DNA of 32,672 nucleotides, taken from Methanosuratincolales archaeon (GTDB lineage: Archaea; Thermoproteota; Methanomethylicia; Methanomethylicales; Methanomethylicaceae). The notes beneath the pieces are model-generated. The model was not told where the DNA came from and ran no database searches. It saw only the letters and a list, made by a program, of their open reading frames with translations. Positions 30,932-32,672 of this stretch are shown one piece after another; the stretch's first letter is position 1; every line of letters begins with the position of its first letter. The stretch spans positions 1-32,672 of the forward strand of contig JACIVQ010000013.1 in NCBI GenBank assembly GCA_014361445.1, written 5' to 3'. The translations under genes were made by a program, and so were the position numbers.

Positions 30932-31743
30932 ATTTGAAATTATTAGATATACTGGTTAAGGACGTTCCAACCCTCAACAAGAACCGCCCCCTTTTGGACG
31001 CTTTAGACGTCTTGGATAAGGAAAATGTTGAGAGTATATGTGTCAATGACGATGGTAAGCCCATAGGGATCCTCTCATACCGTGACGTACTCAGCAAGAT
31101 CGGCACGCAGAGGTTAAGGGCTGTAGCTCCTGAATCACTATACATATCAGGCTTTATGAGACCTTTTCCGGTAACTCTTTCTAACGATTCGTCTGTGAGG
31201 AGGGCTGCCAAACTTATGCTTGAGCTCTCAGCCCCTTCTCTCCCAATGTTTTACGGTGACACTTTCCTCGGACTTATATACAAGAGAGAAATGCTTCGCG
31301 TTGTGAAGGACTCTAGTGTGGCTACAACATCGATTATACGCAGGCACGTTCCAATTGTCAAATCTCACGAAAGGGTAATCCATGCTAGGAAGCTTTTACT
31401 AGATCAGAATCTATCCATGATCCCCGTAGTGAATGAGGACGGGCGACCAGTGGGCATAATAACCGAGAGGGAGGTCCTAAAAGCCCTCATCGAGTTTCAC
31501 AAATATGTGCCAGAAAAGTTCCAAAGGGCGAGGATAAGGCATCTTACCATATCGACCTCTATGGTAGCCAATGTCCCCCTGCTTGAAGAGGAAATCTCTT
31601 TGGGCGAGGCCACAGAAAAGATCCTGAAGGAGGCCCTTCCTGGCATAATATTTTCTGAACCTTATCAGCATAAAGTCGTGGGGATCCTAACCCCTGATGA
31701 GGTATTAGATTACATAGTCCGCAGTTTCCCGGAGGAGCAGTAG
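30928..31743 (+). CDS. four-CBS-motif protein, more diverged
   Basis: The 271-residue protein also consists of four CBS-like motifs: LLDILVKDVPTLNKNRPLLD, ISGFMRPFPVTLSNDSSVRR, IRRHVPIVKSHERVIHARKL and a weak fourth, SMVANVPLLEEEISLGEATE. The ligand-contacting G.IT.RE strand is clear in motif 3 (PVGIITEREVLKAL) but poorer in the others, so fewer nucleotide sites may work. It is coupled to the previous gene by an ATGA overlap and followed 4 bases later by the Mut7-C gene. The role is unknown. Confidence 0.85.
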   Translation: MNLKLLDILVKDVPTLNKNRPLLDALDVLDKENVESICVNDDGKPIGILSYRDVLSKIGTQRLRAVAPESLYISGFMRPFPVTLSNDSSVRRAAKLMLELSAPSLPMFYGDTFLGLIYKREMLRVVKDSSVATTSIIRRHVPIVKSHERVIHARKLLLDQNLSMIPVVNEDGRPVGIITEREVLKALIEFHKYVPEKFQRARIRHLTISTSMVANVPLLEEEISLGEATEKILKEALPGIIFSEPYQHKVVGILTPDEVLDYIVRSFPEEQ

Positions 31744-31747
31744 CCAT

Positions 31748-32203
31748 TTGAGGTTCGTAGTGGATGCTATGCTCGGAAGGTTGGCAAGGTGGTTGCGACT
31801 TCTTGGCTATGACACAGTTTACGATCAATTCCATGACGATGAAGCCCTCCTTGCGATCTCCAGGAGAGAAAACCGCATACTCATCACCCGTGACATGGAA
31901 CTCTTCAAGAGGGCATCTAAAGAGGGTATACGATCTTTACTCATCAAGTCCACGGATCTTACAGGCTCTCTTCTGGAGATCTCACCCCTCATAAAGGACT
32001 CGTTTGTGAACTCTATCGGCACTAGATGCACAATGTGTAACACTCCTCTTGTGGAAGTAGACCATTCAAAAATCCCTTTCGATGAGGTACTAAATATAAG
32101 CCCCATCTGGTCTTGCCCTAGATGTGGAAAGGTTTATTGGCACGGTAGCCATTGGAAGGGCATAGAAGAGCGCATCAAAAATATCAAGACCATCAATAGG
32201 TGA
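31748..32203 (+). CDS. Mut7-C domain RNase-like protein
   Basis: The 151-residue protein has the PIN-like Mut7-C fold: N-terminal RFVVDAMLGRLARWLRLLGY with the acidic residue at position 6, then RENRILITRDMELFKRA. A zinc ribbon follows, with CTMC (GTRCTMCN) and CPRC (SCPRCGKVYWHGSHW). The family (COG1656) is predicted to cleave RNA, from its PIN-like fold and the Mut-7 exonuclease relation. The start is TTG at 31748. The stop TGA shares a base with the next gene's ATG. Confidence 0.92.
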   Translation: MRFVVDAMLGRLARWLRLLGYDTVYDQFHDDEALLAISRRENRILITRDMELFKRASKEGIRSLLIKSTDLTGSLLEISPLIKDSFVNSIGTRCTMCNTPLVEVDHSKIPFDEVLNISPIWSCPRCGKVYWHGSHWKGIEERIKNIKTINR

Positions 32204-32672
32204 TGTCATTGTTGAGTTTAGAGGAAGGAACTTTTCTTGTAAGGCTTGCAAGATCTACAGTCACCGAATACCTCAATGAGTCGAAGAAACCTGTCCCTCC
32301 GAAACCCCCCAGTCCGAGGCTGTATGAAAAATCTGGCGCTTTCGTCACAATTGAAAAACTAATTGGTAAAGAACGAATCCTCAGGGGATGTATAGGCTAC
32401 CCACTCCCTCATTTACCCCTCATAGAGGCGGTCATGGAATCGGCTATAAGCGCCGCTCTAGAGGATCCGAGATTCCCTCCCCTCAAAATAGATGAATTAA
32501 AAGAAGTGGTCTTCGAAGTCAGCGTCCTCACACCTCCAGTCCTCCTTAGGGTAAATGATCCAAAGGAATATCCCAAAAGAATCAGGGTAGGCAGAGACGG
32601 TCTAGTTGTGGAGATGGGTTTTTACAAGGGACTCCTGCTACCTCAGGTTCCCCTTGAGTACGGTTGGGACGA
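32203..32672 (+). CDS. AMMECR1-domain protein, partial at window edge
   Basis: The ATG overlaps the Mut7-C stop (TGATG). The 156 complete codons visible include TFLVRLARSTVTEYLNESKK, the family hallmark LRGCIGYP, and SAALEDPRFPPLKIDELKEV, VEMGFYKGLLLPQVPLEYGW. AMMECR1 proteins occur in archaea and eukaryotes; the LRGCIG motif is thought to be functional but the reaction is unknown. The last ~40 residues are beyond the window. Coupling to Mut7-C suggests a shared pathway, perhaps in RNA metabolism, which is inference. Confidence 0.93.
   Translation, partial: MSLLSLEEGTFLVRLARSTVTEYLNESKKPVPPKPPSPRLYEKSGAFVTIEKLIGKERILRGCIGYPLPHLPLIEAVMESAISAALEDPRFPPLKIDELKEVVFEVSVLTPPVLLRVNDPKEYPKRIRVGRDGLVVEMGFYKGLLLPQVPLEYGWD

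Noticed and set aside
1-32672. CRISPR arrays, rRNA genes or a second tRNA
   Set aside because: No regularly spaced repeats, no rRNA-like sequence, and no other T-arm with a matching acceptor stem was found by eye on either strand.

Overview
The window is a gene-dense piece of an archaeal chromosome. The evidence is the set of archaea-type informational genes: Orc1/Cdc6, Alba, an Sm-like protein, the archaeal S-adenosylmethionine synthetase, a DUF460/COG2433 RuvC-like protein, RqcH/NFACT and an EMC6-like protein. Many genes also have TATA boxes about 25 bases from the start, many use TTG or GTG starts, and a tRNA-His is interrupted by two bulge-helix-bulge introns. The gene mix and the non-canonical tRNA intron point to a TACK/Thermoproteota- or Korarchaeota-like lineage. 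That placement is inference; no marker here fixes the genus.

Layout. 1-1205 (minus): a DUF4143-type AAA ATPase cut by the window edge, with a palindrome around its TATA box. 1206-1677: mostly non-coding, with two weak overlapping small ORFs. 1678-3608: a winged-helix/VIT1-like membrane fusion and an M29-type aminopeptidase. 3696-4678: a scar in which the last ~66 codons of a 2-oxoacid:ferredoxin oxidoreductase beta gene (minus) abut an N-terminally truncated TnpB (plus). 4757-4870: tRNA-His(GTG) with two introns. 5006-6479 (minus): a DUF362 ferredoxin-like protein and a stand-alone LigD-type phosphoesterase. 6578-9098: CorA, a THUMP protein and a PurM/HypE-like ATPase. 9332-10788: Orc1/Cdc6 coupled to a small winged-helix regulator.

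10818-13389 is a molybdenum/tungsten cofactor block (moaC, moaB, mobB, moaA). Its end is invaded by a TnpB insertion sequence (about 13371-14810) carrying a small ribbon-helix-helix gene overlapping tnpB. 15092-20749 holds pyrG, an ArsR-like regulator, DUF460, S-adenosylmethionine synthetase and an Sm-like protein. 20849-22313 holds a methyltransferase with an odd low-complexity insert, Alba and MoaD. 22554-25067 encodes a tungsten aldehyde:ferredoxin oxidoreductase fused in frame to a complete 3-hexulose-6-phosphate synthase domain. 25143-26565 is a two-subunit class I fumarase. 26612-29404 has an unknown charged-tail protein, an EMC6-like membrane protein and RqcH. 29450-32672 is a plus-strand run of three CBS-domain proteins, a Mut7-C protein and an AMMECR1 protein cut by the edge.

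The strongest novelty candidate is the AOR-HPS fusion. Archaea without an oxidative pentose phosphate pathway are known to run HPS in reverse, making ribulose-5-phosphate and releasing formaldehyde. An attached ferredoxin-dependent aldehyde oxidoreductase could oxidise that formaldehyde in place. The moa/mob block and the divergent moaD would supply its pterin cofactor. This coupling is inference; the fusion itself is visible in the sequence.
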